DNA of 27,927 bases, taken from IMG/VR virus record IMGVR_UViG_3300032240_000250, positions 1 to 27,927 of that record. One strand, written 5' to 3'. The DNA comes from a virus. The position numbers were made by a program, and so were the translations under genes. Below the pieces are notes generated by a model. It saw only the letters and a list, made by a program, of their open reading frames with translations, made no database searches and was not told the origin of the DNA. Shown one piece after another: positions 1-7,098 of this stretch. Numbering within the stretch: the first letter of the stretch is position 1; each line of letters starts with the position of its first letter.

Positions 1-572
1 AGTTTGACCAGCACCTTGTCCTCATACGTCACGCCAGAGGCGTCTAGGATGCCCTGTAAGCGCCCGAAGAACGCCGCCTGTAACTTCTTCTGCTCCTCGG
101 GTTTGATGCGGAAATCAACGACCGTGCAGCGAGAATGGAGTGGGTCAACAATCTTGTTGATGAAGTTACAGGTGAAAATGAAACGACAGTTGCTATGAAA
201 CTCTTCCACAAAAGCACGAAGAGATAGCTGAACGTCATGGGTGGTATTATCTGCTTCGTCAATGATGACGACTTTATGCTTACCACCACCAGTTAAACTG
301 ACAGAACTGGCGAACTGTTTGACACGGGTTCGAATAGTATCAAGGAAGCGACCTTCATCCGAACCGTTGATAACAATGTATGAAGCACCAATCTCTTCAC
401 ACAGGGCTTTGGCAACTGTAGTTTTACCAACACCAGGAGGACCAGACAGAAGGAGATTAGCAATCTCCCCCTGTTCTACAAATCCAGTGAATACTTTCTT
501 TAACGAATCAGGGAGGATACAATCTTCGATTTTACGAGGACGATATTCCTCCACCCACAAAAAGTTTTTCAT
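1..572 (-). CDS. 44: Sliding-clamp loader large subunit gp44 (partial, 3' end beyond window)
   Basis: AAA+ ATPase that, with gp62, opens the gp45 clamp and loads it on primer-template DNA for the phage polymerase. I read 190 codons from ATG 572-570. Visible are the Walker A SGPPGVGKTT (about residues 43-52), Walker B IIDEAD (103-108) and the clamp-loader SRC motif (147-149) that carries the arginine finger. The opening, WVEEYRPRKIEDCILP, is typical of clamp-loader/RFC subunits. The reading frame runs off the left edge without a stop, so the C-terminal collar domain is not seen. The ATG shares one base with the gp45 stop codon (TGATG) and has no clear Shine-Dalgarno of its own, which suggests translational coupling to gp45. 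gp62 would be expected next, outside the window. Confidence 0.96.
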   Translation of the reverse strand, partial: MKNFLWVEEYRPRKIEDCILPDSLKKVFTGFVEQGEIANLLLSGPPGVGKTTVAKALCEEIGASYIVINGSDEGRFLDTIRTRVKQFASSVSLTGGGKHKVVIIDEADNTTHDVQLSLRAFVEEFHSNCRFIFTCNFINKIVDPLHSRCTVVDFRIKPEEQKKLQAAFFGRLQGILDASGVTYEDKVLVK

Positions 573-1237
573 CAAGGTTCAAGTGCAATATAATAAGTAA
601 GGTCAAAGTTAAGATGTTTCCACTCAGAAATATGATGCTTGGAAACTCCAACCTGATAATCACCTTGAAGAAGACGAATGTTCTCAACCTTCAGATCAAG
701 TGAATGTGTTCCTTCAAAGGTTCCAGGAACAATGATATCATATGTGTTGGAAGTTGACACTTCGTTGTCACGCACCGAGAGAACAATCTCTTCATCAGAA
801 CTGATATTCAGATCAGGCAGTTTGTAAATACCCGTTGCCTTTTGAATGGCAGCGATGTTAGTAGCAGACAGAGTGAACTGAATATCAGAACCAGGATACT
901 TCACAGATTTATCTGGAGCAGTTTTAAGTGTAATCTCAGGGTCACTAAAGTAATATTTGACACGGCTGCGCCCATCTTTGATAGTAACATAATCGGCATT
1001 ATCAAAGACCAGAGAAGGATTGTCGAACAATGATAGACCAGCCAGAAACTGATTAAGGTCATAAATCGCAAAAGTTTGAGGAAAGGATTCCTCAACGTTT
1101 GCCGCTGCGAGAATGTTCTCAGCATTTGAGATAGTTCGTAGCGTGTTTCCTTTTTTAATAATGATACCATTGTTAATCGTGGCGAAGTTCTTCAAAATCT
1201 GAAGTGTGGACTGGGAAAGGGCTACTGTACTCATCAT
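572..1237 (-). CDS. 45: DNA polymerase sliding clamp gp45
   Basis: Processivity ring for the phage DNA polymerase and, in T4, the mobile activator of late transcription. The product is 221 residues, close to T4 gp45 (228). It begins ALSQSTLQILKNFATINNGI and has the clamp-like alternation of beta strands and LSATNIAAIQKATG-type helices. The start has two adjacent ATGs (1237 and 1234). An AGGAG lies 5 bases before the first and 8 before the second, so either may be used. It overlaps the end of the upstream 102-residue gene by 4 bases and the gp44 start by 1 base, so clamp and loader appear to be made in a coupled series. Assignment rests on sequence resemblance plus the adjacent gp44. Confidence 0.95.
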   Translation of the reverse strand: MMSTVALSQSTLQILKNFATINNGIIIKKGNTLRTISNAENILAAANVEESFPQTFAIYDLNQFLAGLSLFDNPSLVFDNADYVTIKDGRSRVKYYFSDPEITLKTAPDKSVKYPGSDIQFTLSATNIAAIQKATGIYKLPDLNISSDEEIVLSVRDNEVSTSNTYDIIVPGTFEGTHSLDLKVENIRLLQGDYQVGVSKHHISEWKHLNFDLTYYIALEP

Positions 1238-1542
1238 TTAAACTCCTGCAGACCGTTTTGTGTGCGGGTATAATGCCCGTCAAAGTGAAGCAGTAGCATA
1301 GCATAATGAATCACTTTTAGCAAATCACGTTTGTTGCGACCCTCTTTATCGCCATAACGTGAACCGTATTTAAGAATATTTGCTTGACAGAAAGGTGCAG
1401 CAAGTTTCTTAGCTGCCATCAAATCAATTGTTTGAATATCGTCATATCCTTCTTCATCTCCACAGTAATGACCATGATAGGTACTTACGACATAATCTTC
1501 AACATCTTTGAGAATTTTATCCTCGTTGTATTTCCATTGCAT
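1234..1542 (-). CDS. Conserved small protein, DUF3310-like
   Basis: A 102-residue protein of unknown function. The C-terminal half, FCQANILKYGSRYGDKEG followed by KRDLLKVIHYAMLLL, resembles the DUF3310 pattern (N-[IL]-x-K-Y-x-x-R-[YW]-x-x-K-x-G then D-L-x-K-A), found in many phage proteins next to nucleotide-metabolism or replication genes. The N-terminal half is acidic and aromatic. It lies between the CobS-like ATPase group and gp45, 2 bases after the preceding 67-residue gene, and overlaps gp45 by 4 bases. It is thus co-transcribed with the replication core. The family match is from memory of the motif and the function is not established. Confidence 0.75.
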   Translation of the reverse strand: MQWKYNEDKILKDVEDYVVSTYHGHYCGDEEGYDDIQTIDLMAAKKLAAPFCQANILKYGSRYGDKEGRNKRDLLKVIHYAMLLLHFDGHYTRTQNGLQEFK

Positions 1543-1544
1543 AA

Positions 1545-1748
1545 TTAAAGGTTCTCCAATACAGAATCAATATCAGTAATATAGCATGTCCAAGGTTCAT
1601 AGTCAACCCTTGTGTCGTCTTTATAAAGATGACCAAGGTAACACGGAACTTGTTTCATACTATGCCATTCATAAATTTTACACTTGATTAAAAAAATACC
1701 CCCACTCTTTAGGCGAATGAGGGTGTGACGAGAAAGGTCATCAAACAT
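1545..1748 (-). CDS. Small conserved hypothetical protein
   Basis: A 67-residue protein I cannot assign. It has an SH3-like small-barrel pattern of short strands (LIRLKSGGIFLIKC, then VPCYLGHLY, then PWTCYITDIDSVL), with two cysteines in the middle and no transmembrane segment. Its ATG overlaps the stop of the CobS-like gene by one base (TGATG) and its stop lies 2 bases before the next start, so it belongs to the CobS-like/gp45/gp44 series. That tight coupling, not a recognised motif, is the main evidence that it is a real gene. Confidence 0.75.
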   Translation of the reverse strand: MFDDLSRHTLIRLKSGGIFLIKCKIYEWHSMKQVPCYLGHLYKDDTRVDYEPWTCYITDIDSVLENL

Positions 1749-2830
1749 CAGAGAGTTACAGTTTCAACAGTTTCAGTAGGAGCTTCAATCGAAGCATCAA
1801 TTTTAGTGTAGAGTTCCATGAAGGATTGTTTGGTCTCATCATCGAAACGAGCAATACAAACTTCGATTGCTTTCTTACGCTTACCGAAGATGCTGAAGGC
1901 ACGAATAACGTGAACCAGACGGCGAGTGGAAATGATTTCATCAACACCACCATCGTAGAAGGTCTTACGAATAATCTCTGCCCATGCAACCAGACGACTC
2001 ACAAACTCTTCATCGTAGCAGTTGAGTGCCTCAGCAGCTTTCTTAAGAATAGCAGTTTCAACTTTAGGAGTAGGATATGCCTGCTCAAAAGTTACAGGGA
2101 ATCGCTCAAGGAACGCTTCGTTGAGAACGTTGGTGCCGATGAAGCGCCCATCGTCAGAACCTTTGCCCTTAGTGTTAGCAGTAGCAACCACATTAAAACC
2201 AGCAGCAGGTTTGACATATTTACCAATCTTCTTAAGGAACACACCTTTACCTTCAAGCACAGATTGCAGGCAGAGGATTTTATTAGAGGCAAGGTCAATC
2301 TCATCCAGCAACAAAATAGCGCCACGGTTGAGTGCCTGCACCACAGGACCATCGTGCCACACGGTCTCACCGTTGACCAGACGGAAACCACCAATCAGGT
2401 CATCCTCATCAGTTTCAATGGTGATGTTGACACGAATCAGTTCACGTTTCAGTTGAGCACAAGCTTGCTCCACACTGAAAGTTTTACCATTACCAGAGAG
2501 ACCAGTGATGAAGATAGGATAATACTGACGAGAAGAAAGAATCTTCTTAATATCGATGAAATTACCAAAGCTGACAAAGGAAGCATCTTTAGCGGGAATA
2601 AAGTTTTCGGGGTTTTCTACCACAGATTCAACAGCAGGTTGACTATAAGTTTGTTCCAGTTGCTCAATGGCAGTCAGGTGCCACATACCACGATGCACCT
2701 TAAACTGATCCAGTTTTTTAGTGAGAGTTTGGTAGGACATACCAATCTCATCGGCATAGGTGCGAAGGTCGGCGGCAGTAACAACCGAACCAAATCGGTC
2801 AATCAGTGGGGCAACTTCAAAATTTTTCAT
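1748..2830 (-). CDS. cobS: CobS-like / MoxR-type AAA+ ATPase
   Basis: A 360-residue AAA+ ATPase of the MoxR/CobS group, the gene usually called cobS in cyanophages. An N-terminal HTH-like segment (about 10-55, TAADLRTYADEIGMSYQTLT) precedes the ATPase domain. Motifs are Walker A GLSGNGKT (110-117), Walker B LLLDE (173-177), sensor-1 asparagine in ATANT (219), arginine-finger region LERF (241-244) and sensor-2 STRRL (301-305). I start at ATG 2830, not at the in-frame ATG near 3016. The upstream start would read back through the promoter and into the CobT-like gene, and its extra residues have no MoxR character. The product probably remodels a partner through the CobT-like VWA protein encoded just upstream. 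In bacteria CobS works with CobT and CobN as a cobalt chelatase, but no CobN is visible here, so a chelatase role is only one option. Confidence 0.9.
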   Translation of the reverse strand: MKNFEVAPLIDRFGSVVTAADLRTYADEIGMSYQTLTKKLDQFKVHRGMWHLTAIEQLEQTYSQPAVESVVENPENFIPAKDASFVSFGNFIDIKKILSSRQYYPIFITGLSGNGKTFSVEQACAQLKRELIRVNITIETDEDDLIGGFRLVNGETVWHDGPVVQALNRGAILLLDEIDLASNKILCLQSVLEGKGVFLKKIGKYVKPAAGFNVVATANTKGKGSDDGRFIGTNVLNEAFLERFPVTFEQAYPTPKVETAILKKAAEALNCYDEEFVSRLVAWAEIIRKTFYDGGVDEIISTRRLVHVIRAFSIFGKRKKAIEVCIARFDDETKQSFMELYTKIDASIEAPTETVETVTL

Positions 2831-2855
2831 GGTGTGGGTCGTTTGGTATGTAGAT

Positions 2856-2884
2856 ATTATAGGGCAAAGGGGGTGGGGGCGCAA
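2856..2884 (-). promoter_or_regulatory. Sigma-70-type promoter of the CobS-like gene, -35 in a hairpin
   Basis: On the minus strand TTGCGC (2884-2879, 3 of 6 to TTGACA) is followed after exactly 17 bases by a perfect TATAAT (2861-2856). The start codon is at 2830, giving a leader of about 20 bases. The weak -35 hexamer lies in the loop and 3' arm of the hairpin at 2874-2891. The same arrangement occurs before the CobT-like gene. The -10 match and spacing are seen in the sequence; activity is inferred. Confidence 0.6.
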
Positions 2885-2891
2885 GCCCCCA
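2874..2891 (-). terminator. GC-rich hairpin between CobT-like and CobS-like genes
   Basis: A perfect 7-bp stem with a 4-base loop, TGGGGGC-TTGC-GCCCCCA on the minus strand, starting 9 bases after the CobT-like stop codon. The stem is strong enough for a terminator, but only CACCCCCTTTG follows, without a proper U tract. It may be a partial terminator, an mRNA 3' end stabiliser or an operator for the overlapping promoter. Confidence 0.5.
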
Positions 2892-2900
2892 TTGATCAGA

Positions 2901-5045
2901 TCAACTGATGAGTGTGGCGAAGGAGGTGAGCATCTTCTTATTGACGCCTTTTTTGGCGAGTGCTTTAGTGAATGCTTTACCGATTTCTTTCTCAGAAGCA
3001 TCCTCTTCCACATCAAATTCGCTATTCGCAGATAGCGAATCAGTGCCCATCAGATAGAGTGCTTGATAACCAAGATGCTCCATCAGTTCAGCGGACTTAG
3101 ATTTTTTCCACTGTTTCTGAACTTCACTCCAAGAGGTTTTACATTCATCAGCACTGTAAGTGTTATTCAGACCACGACCATTCACCAGACGAATACCAAT
3201 CAGGTTTACATCAGGGAAACGGTCACGAACATTTTGAAGAAACACTTTGGTGATTTTATCTGAGTTACCATAGTAACCACCATCATCAAAGCGAGGATAC
3301 ACACGACCAGTTTTACGATCACGCAGAACACAATCACTGGTTACATGATTCGTGCCCATACGGCTACCATACTTCTGGTCAGTGTAGTAGTTAATGCCCG
3401 CAGATTCACCATCAGTCAGAATAATAACATTAGTTTTTTGAACTTTGTTACGTTTCTGAAAGTCAGGGATAATAGCAGTCAGAGAGATTGCTGCCTCATG
3501 CAAAGGAGTGCCAGACAAACTATATCCAGCAGGAAGATGATAACCACAGTAACCACCGTTACCTACAACCAAACGCCAGAAGTTTTTAAGTTGTGCTTCA
3601 AGGTCTTTACCATTGCGACCGTTGCTGTTGACAAGATTTAGCATATTGAAGTGATCACACAGTTTGACTTGACCTTCTTTAGGAGTTTGAATGCGAGCAG
3701 ATTTGGTGCGAGTTTGAGTAGCATAATCATAGTTTCTCTGATACCAATAGTCATTGGTGAAAGCATAGATGTCAAAAGGAATCTGCACTTTCTTACAGAA
3801 CCATGCAAGGTTCAACAGTTGTTTAGCAGTATCCTGCAGAATGTTACCCATAGAACCAGACCAGTCAAGGATAAAAATTAGACCATGATTCTTACCGTCA
3901 GGCACAACATTGATTTTCTTAAACACATCTTCATTCCATTTGTAAGTGTGAAGAAGTGCGGTATCAAGGATGCCAGTTTTAGCAGTAGATGCACGAGCAT
4001 ACTGATCTGCCGACTTACGCATCTCAAACTCTTTCACAAGGTAGTTAACCTCACGTTGAGCTTCCGAACGGAAAGTCAGATACTGTTTGTCAACTTCTTT
4101 GAAGAGACATTGTGCCTGCTCATTGAAACAAGTTTTGCAATCTTCCTGCACTTGATTGTTAAAGACAACAATGTTATCTACTTTCAGTTCAGGCAGCTCA
4201 ATATAGTTCAGGTGATTAGAGCGAGGATGCTGACTAATCAGTTGTTTCTGATTCTCAGTAAATGCCTTATCGGTTTCAGATTCAAGCGTATTGTGTTGAT
4301 CACCACCATTAGTAGCACCTTCACCCTGATTCTCAGGTTGATCAGAATCAGCACCTTTGGTTTGGTTACCGTCACCAGAAGTTTGCTGAGGTTGATCACC
4401 TTCACCATCGGTAGGATCACCCCCACCTTGAGTGGAATCACCCCCACCTTGAGTAGATTGCTGGAGGTCTCCCTGTGCTTCTACAACTTGCTGTTTTTCT
4501 TGCTGCTCAGTATATGCAAGAATTTTGCGAGCAACATCTACAACTTGATCAAAAGTTTCAGCATCAGCAAGTTCATCTACAATAGCTTTCTCTTCAGTAT
4601 TCCAAGCGAACACTTCACCAGCATGAATACCAATCTTAAAGTAAAGATTTACACGGTCAATCAGAGCATAACTATTCAGTTCACGGTCGCCAATGCAGAA
4701 GAAATCATCATCCTGCAGTTCTTTGTAACCGCTGTAAAAGTTACGAGCGAGGCCAGGAAACTTACGCTTCATCAGTTTCTCAATACGAGCATCCTCACAT
4801 ACATTCAGGTAGGACTGAGGAATGCCATAGTCATCACCCCAACGGTCAGGGGTATAGATAGCATGACCGACTTCATGCCCCACCAACATATCGTAGACGT
4901 TGGCAGATGCCCGCTCCCACATAGGCAGCGTAAGGATACGGTCTTTCACGTTGAACATCGCCGTCTCTACAGGGCGGTGCTCTACAATAAGGTTCTCAGT
5001 AGCAAGGAGGCGAGCGAGGTTGCCCTTAACTTCGGCGTTGAACAT
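2901..5045 (-). CDS. CobT-like protein: HEXXH metallopeptidase-like domain plus VWA domain
   Basis: A 714-residue protein, commonly annotated as a peptidase or VWA protein in cyanophages. The N-terminal domain has HEVGH (57-61), a full HEXXH zinc motif, followed by NVCEDARIE (81-89) whose E84 could be the third ligand. A low-complexity Gln/Gly/Asp/Thr linker spans about 180-250. The C-terminal VWA domain has MIDAS residues DWSGS (394-398), T513 in SGTPL and D545 in ILTDGES. This is the CobT/VWA partner architecture of MoxR ATPases, and a CobS-like ATPase gene follows directly. I start at ATG 5045, with GAAAGAGA just upstream; a TTG at 5069 would extend it by 8 residues but overlaps the -10 box. 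Whether the peptidase is active, and on what substrate, is unknown. Confidence 0.88.
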   Translation of the reverse strand: MFNAEVKGNLARLLATENLIVEHRPVETAMFNVKDRILTLPMWERASANVYDMLVGHEVGHAIYTPDRWGDDYGIPQSYLNVCEDARIEKLMKRKFPGLARNFYSGYKELQDDDFFCIGDRELNSYALIDRVNLYFKIGIHAGEVFAWNTEEKAIVDELADAETFDQVVDVARKILAYTEQQEKQQVVEAQGDLQQSTQGGGDSTQGGGDPTDGEGDQPQQTSGDGNQTKGADSDQPENQGEGATNGGDQHNTLESETDKAFTENQKQLISQHPRSNHLNYIELPELKVDNIVVFNNQVQEDCKTCFNEQAQCLFKEVDKQYLTFRSEAQREVNYLVKEFEMRKSADQYARASTAKTGILDTALLHTYKWNEDVFKKINVVPDGKNHGLIFILDWSGSMGNILQDTAKQLLNLAWFCKKVQIPFDIYAFTNDYWYQRNYDYATQTRTKSARIQTPKEGQVKLCDHFNMLNLVNSNGRNGKDLEAQLKNFWRLVVGNGGYCGYHLPAGYSLSGTPLHEAAISLTAIIPDFQKRNKVQKTNVIILTDGESAGINYYTDQKYGSRMGTNHVTSDCVLRDRKTGRVYPRFDDGGYYGNSDKITKVFLQNVRDRFPDVNLIGIRLVNGRGLNNTYSADECKTSWSEVQKQWKKSKSAELMEHLGYQALYLMGTDSLSANSEFDVEEDASEKEIGKAFTKALAKKGVNKKMLTSFATLIS
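4416..4454 (-). repeat. 21-bp tandem repeat in the CobT-like linker
   Basis: The 18-base string ATCACCCCCACCTTGAGT (plus strand) occurs at 4416-4433 and again at 4437-4454, a 21-base period encoding STQGGGD twice. It lies in the disordered linker between the HEXXH and VWA domains. Repeat number is a likely point of length variation among relatives. Confidence 0.85.
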
Positions 5046-5068
5046 CGGTCTCTTTCGTTGATGAATCA

Positions 5069-5097
5069 ACTATACAGCAAACGGGGTGCCGTAGCAA
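5069..5097 (-). promoter_or_regulatory. Sigma-70-type promoter of the CobT-like gene, -35 in a hairpin
   Basis: On the minus strand TTGCTA (5097-5092) is followed after exactly 17 bases by TATAGT (5074-5069, 5 of 6 to TATAAT). The proposed start codon is at 5045, giving a leader of about 17 bases. The -35 sits in the bulge, stem and loop of the hairpin at 5080-5105. This is the same geometry as the promoter of the CobS-like gene. Confidence 0.5.
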
Positions 5098-5105
5098 CCC
5101 CCGTT
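5080..5105 (-). terminator. Hairpin between gp46 and the CobT-like gene
   Basis: AACGGGG (minus 5105-5099) pairs with CCCCGTT (5086-5080). A 2-base bulge separates this from an inner TGC/GCA 3-bp stem and a TACG loop. It starts 3 bases after the gp46 stop codon and is followed by TTTGCTG... only if the GTT of the stem is counted, so the U tract is too short for a strong intrinsic terminator. It may end or stabilise the gp46 mRNA and overlaps the next promoter. Confidence 0.5.
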
Positions 5106-5108
5106 AAC

Positions 5109-6833
5109 TTATTCTAATATTTCCTCTGTGACGTATGAGAAATTCTTATGCTTCTCAAATCGTAGGCAGCGGTCAAATTTATCTGCCATATTGTCTCGAT
5201 GAGAGATAACAAATACATTTGTTTTGTCATCAAACGTTTTTAGAATCCACCCCAAGTCACTGTTACCATTTTGGTCAAGTGACCCGTCAAAGATTTCATC
5301 AAGGATTAGAAGATTAGTATCCACGCTATTCTTAAGTTTAGCAATGCTACGCCAAGTAAGCAGCAAAGCAATATCGATTCTAGCTTTTTCACCTTCAGAA
5401 AAAGATTCATAACTAAACTCATCTCTGTAACGTGATTTGATTACTTCCTCAAAACTTTCATTTAACATAAACGATGCAGAAAACTCCATCTTTTCAAGGT
5501 AATCATTGATGAGTTTATTCATCGTCGGGAGGTATTTTTTGATGATCCTCGTTTTGATCCCCGAATCTTTGAGAAGTTGTGCTGCTGTGAGTAAGCAATC
5601 TTTTTCTTCTTTTGTTTCTGAAATCGTTTCTTGGATTCGCTTCCCGTCTTCGCTGAGGGATTTAAGAATTGAAAACTGCTCTCGTTGATTGACATCTGAA
5701 TCCCGCAGTTTTCTGATGTCGTCGTCCAGTTCTTCAATTCGTCTATGAAGTGACTTAATTTCATTATTGAGTTGTCGATTCCTTAGATTGAGTTCGTTTA
5801 TTTCATCAATCAAAAGAATAAAGGTATTCTCTTTACTTTGGAGATCGGAAAGTTGTTGTCCGAGATCAGACATAGCTTTCTCCACCTCAACAAGTTTATC
5901 CGAGAGAATCTGGATCTTCTCTTGTTTAAAATGCTCCTCAATGTTTTGTCCGCATGTCGGGCACGAATCATTCTGCTCAAAGAATACTTTTTCCTTGCGA
6001 TGTGCTTTTTGTTTGGATGATATTTTATTTCTGAGCGAATCAACCTTAGAGATCGTTGCTTTAACTTTCGACGTGTCTGAAACGGCAACGGTCTTAGTGT
6101 TGATTTCCTTGTCGTTATCGATGATTTGTGATTCATAATCTAGAGCTTCTTTTAATAGAGATTCTTTCTTATTCTCTTTTTCTTGAATGTCTTCTTTATT
6201 CTTCTTTTCAATGTCCAGCATAAACTGCTTCTGCATATCAATCTTCTCTTTGACAAGAGACAGTTTATATTCGTGGTCTTTTAGTTCGTCGTTAATAACT
6301 TTAATCTTTTCTTTCAAGTTGACATTCATTGTTGAGAAGATCTGAATGTCAAGGATGTCTTCGATGATTTCTCTACGAGCAGCCAAGGGAAGACGCATAA
6401 ATGGCACAAAGGTCGATGACCCTAGCACAACAATCTGAGTAAATGATTTATAGTTCATTTTCAAAATCGTTTGCTCAAAATGTTTCTGCTGATCTACAGC
6501 AGAAGAATCTTGGTTAAGTAGAGCACCATTCTGATAGATTTCAAACTTCGCTGGTTTAATACCACGAATCACTTTGTATTTATTATTACCAATATCAAAG
6601 CTAACTTCTACAACACAATCACCCTGATTGATAGAGTTGAGAAGTTGAGGTTTATTAATCTTTCTAAATGGTTTACCAAACAAAGAAAAAGTGAGAGCAT
6701 CTAAAATGGTGGATTTACCAGCACCATTTGCCCCCACAATCAAACTACTCTTTCTATCGGTCAGTGAAATATCAGTAAACTGATTACCAGTAGAAAGAAA
6801 GTTTTTCCATTTAATCGTTTTGAATGTGATCAT
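5109..6833 (-). CDS. 46: Recombination endonuclease subunit gp46 (Rad50-like)
   Basis: SMC/Rad50-type ATPase that, with gp47, processes DNA ends for T4-style recombination-dependent replication. The product is 574 residues, near T4 gp46 (560). Motifs are Walker A GANGAGKS (34-41), a long coiled coil (about 175-430) interrupted by the zinc-hook CPTC (291-294), ABC signature FSEGEKARID (478-487) and Walker B LLILDEIFD (508-516), with the H-loop in VISHRD (543-547). I use ATG 6833, where MITFKTIKWKNFLSTGN matches the family start; the longer frame would add 12 unrelated residues. The start lies 23 bases inside the upstream DUF3110-like gene. Confidence 0.96.
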   Translation of the reverse strand: MITFKTIKWKNFLSTGNQFTDISLTDRKSSLIVGANGAGKSTILDALTFSLFGKPFRKINKPQLLNSINQGDCVVEVSFDIGNNKYKVIRGIKPAKFEIYQNGALLNQDSSAVDQQKHFEQTILKMNYKSFTQIVVLGSSTFVPFMRLPLAARREIIEDILDIQIFSTMNVNLKEKIKVINDELKDHEYKLSLVKEKIDMQKQFMLDIEKKNKEDIQEKENKKESLLKEALDYESQIIDNDKEINTKTVAVSDTSKVKATISKVDSLRNKISSKQKAHRKEKVFFEQNDSCPTCGQNIEEHFKQEKIQILSDKLVEVEKAMSDLGQQLSDLQSKENTFILLIDEINELNLRNRQLNNEIKSLHRRIEELDDDIRKLRDSDVNQREQFSILKSLSEDGKRIQETISETKEEKDCLLTAAQLLKDSGIKTRIIKKYLPTMNKLINDYLEKMEFSASFMLNESFEEVIKSRYRDEFSYESFSEGEKARIDIALLLTWRSIAKLKNSVDTNLLILDEIFDGSLDQNGNSDLGWILKTFDDKTNVFVISHRDNMADKFDRCLRFEKHKNFSYVTEEILE

Positions 6834-7098
6834 AATCTCTAGGAGGCACAATAATATCGTCAGGTTCAACGATAACGTATTTCATTCCTCTCATCTCACA
6901 CATACCGATTCCTGCTTTTGCATCAATCTCGTATGTAGTTAATGGAGGTAGCGAATCATCAGAATCATTTGCTTCTAACAATCCAAGATACCTTTCGGCA
7001 TCGTCTTCTTCTTCAAAGAAGTATACCACATGATCACCCTCTTCGTCAACAACAGAATAAACTCCATCACTGTGTTCGGCAAGAGTGATAAGAAACAT
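6811..7098 (-). CDS. DUF3110-like small acidic protein
   Basis: A 95-residue acidic protein between gp47 and gp46. MFLITLAEHSDGVYSVVDEEGDHVVYFFEEEDDAERYLGLLE has the DUF3110 pattern (a FVLxxNxxxxxxGIYxL strand, then VxxFExEDDAxRYxxLLE), a family I know from cyanobacteria, plants and cyanophages. The C-terminal part, MCEMRGMKYVIVEPDDIIVPP, continues the ferredoxin-like alternation. It overlaps gp47 by 1 base (TAATG) and gp46 by 23 bases, so it is strictly co-translated with the two nuclease subunits. A role tied to the gp46/47 complex is possible from position only. The biochemical function of DUF3110 is unknown to me. Confidence 0.82.
   Translation of the reverse strand: MFLITLAEHSDGVYSVVDEEGDHVVYFFEEEDDAERYLGLLEANDSDDSLPPLTTYEIDAKAGIGMCEMRGMKYVIVEPDDIIVPPRDYDHIQND

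Noticed and set aside
1826-2908. A 360-codon open frame on the plus strand opposite the CobS-like gene
   Set aside because: It is the complement of a gene with all AAA+ motifs; no family resemblance and no start signals were seen.
2831-3016. A longer start for the CobS-like ATPase
   Set aside because: The extra 62 residues overlap the CobT-like gene in another frame and read through the hairpin and -10 box. The MKNFEV start at 2830 fits the promoter position and the family length.
3885-5117. A 410-codon open frame on the plus strand opposite the CobT-like gene
   Set aside because: It lies fully antisense to a gene with clear HEXXH and VWA motifs, its product has no recognisable domain and it is rich in Phe/Ile/Leu/Thr as expected of a complement. 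No plus-strand promoter or ribosome site stands before it.
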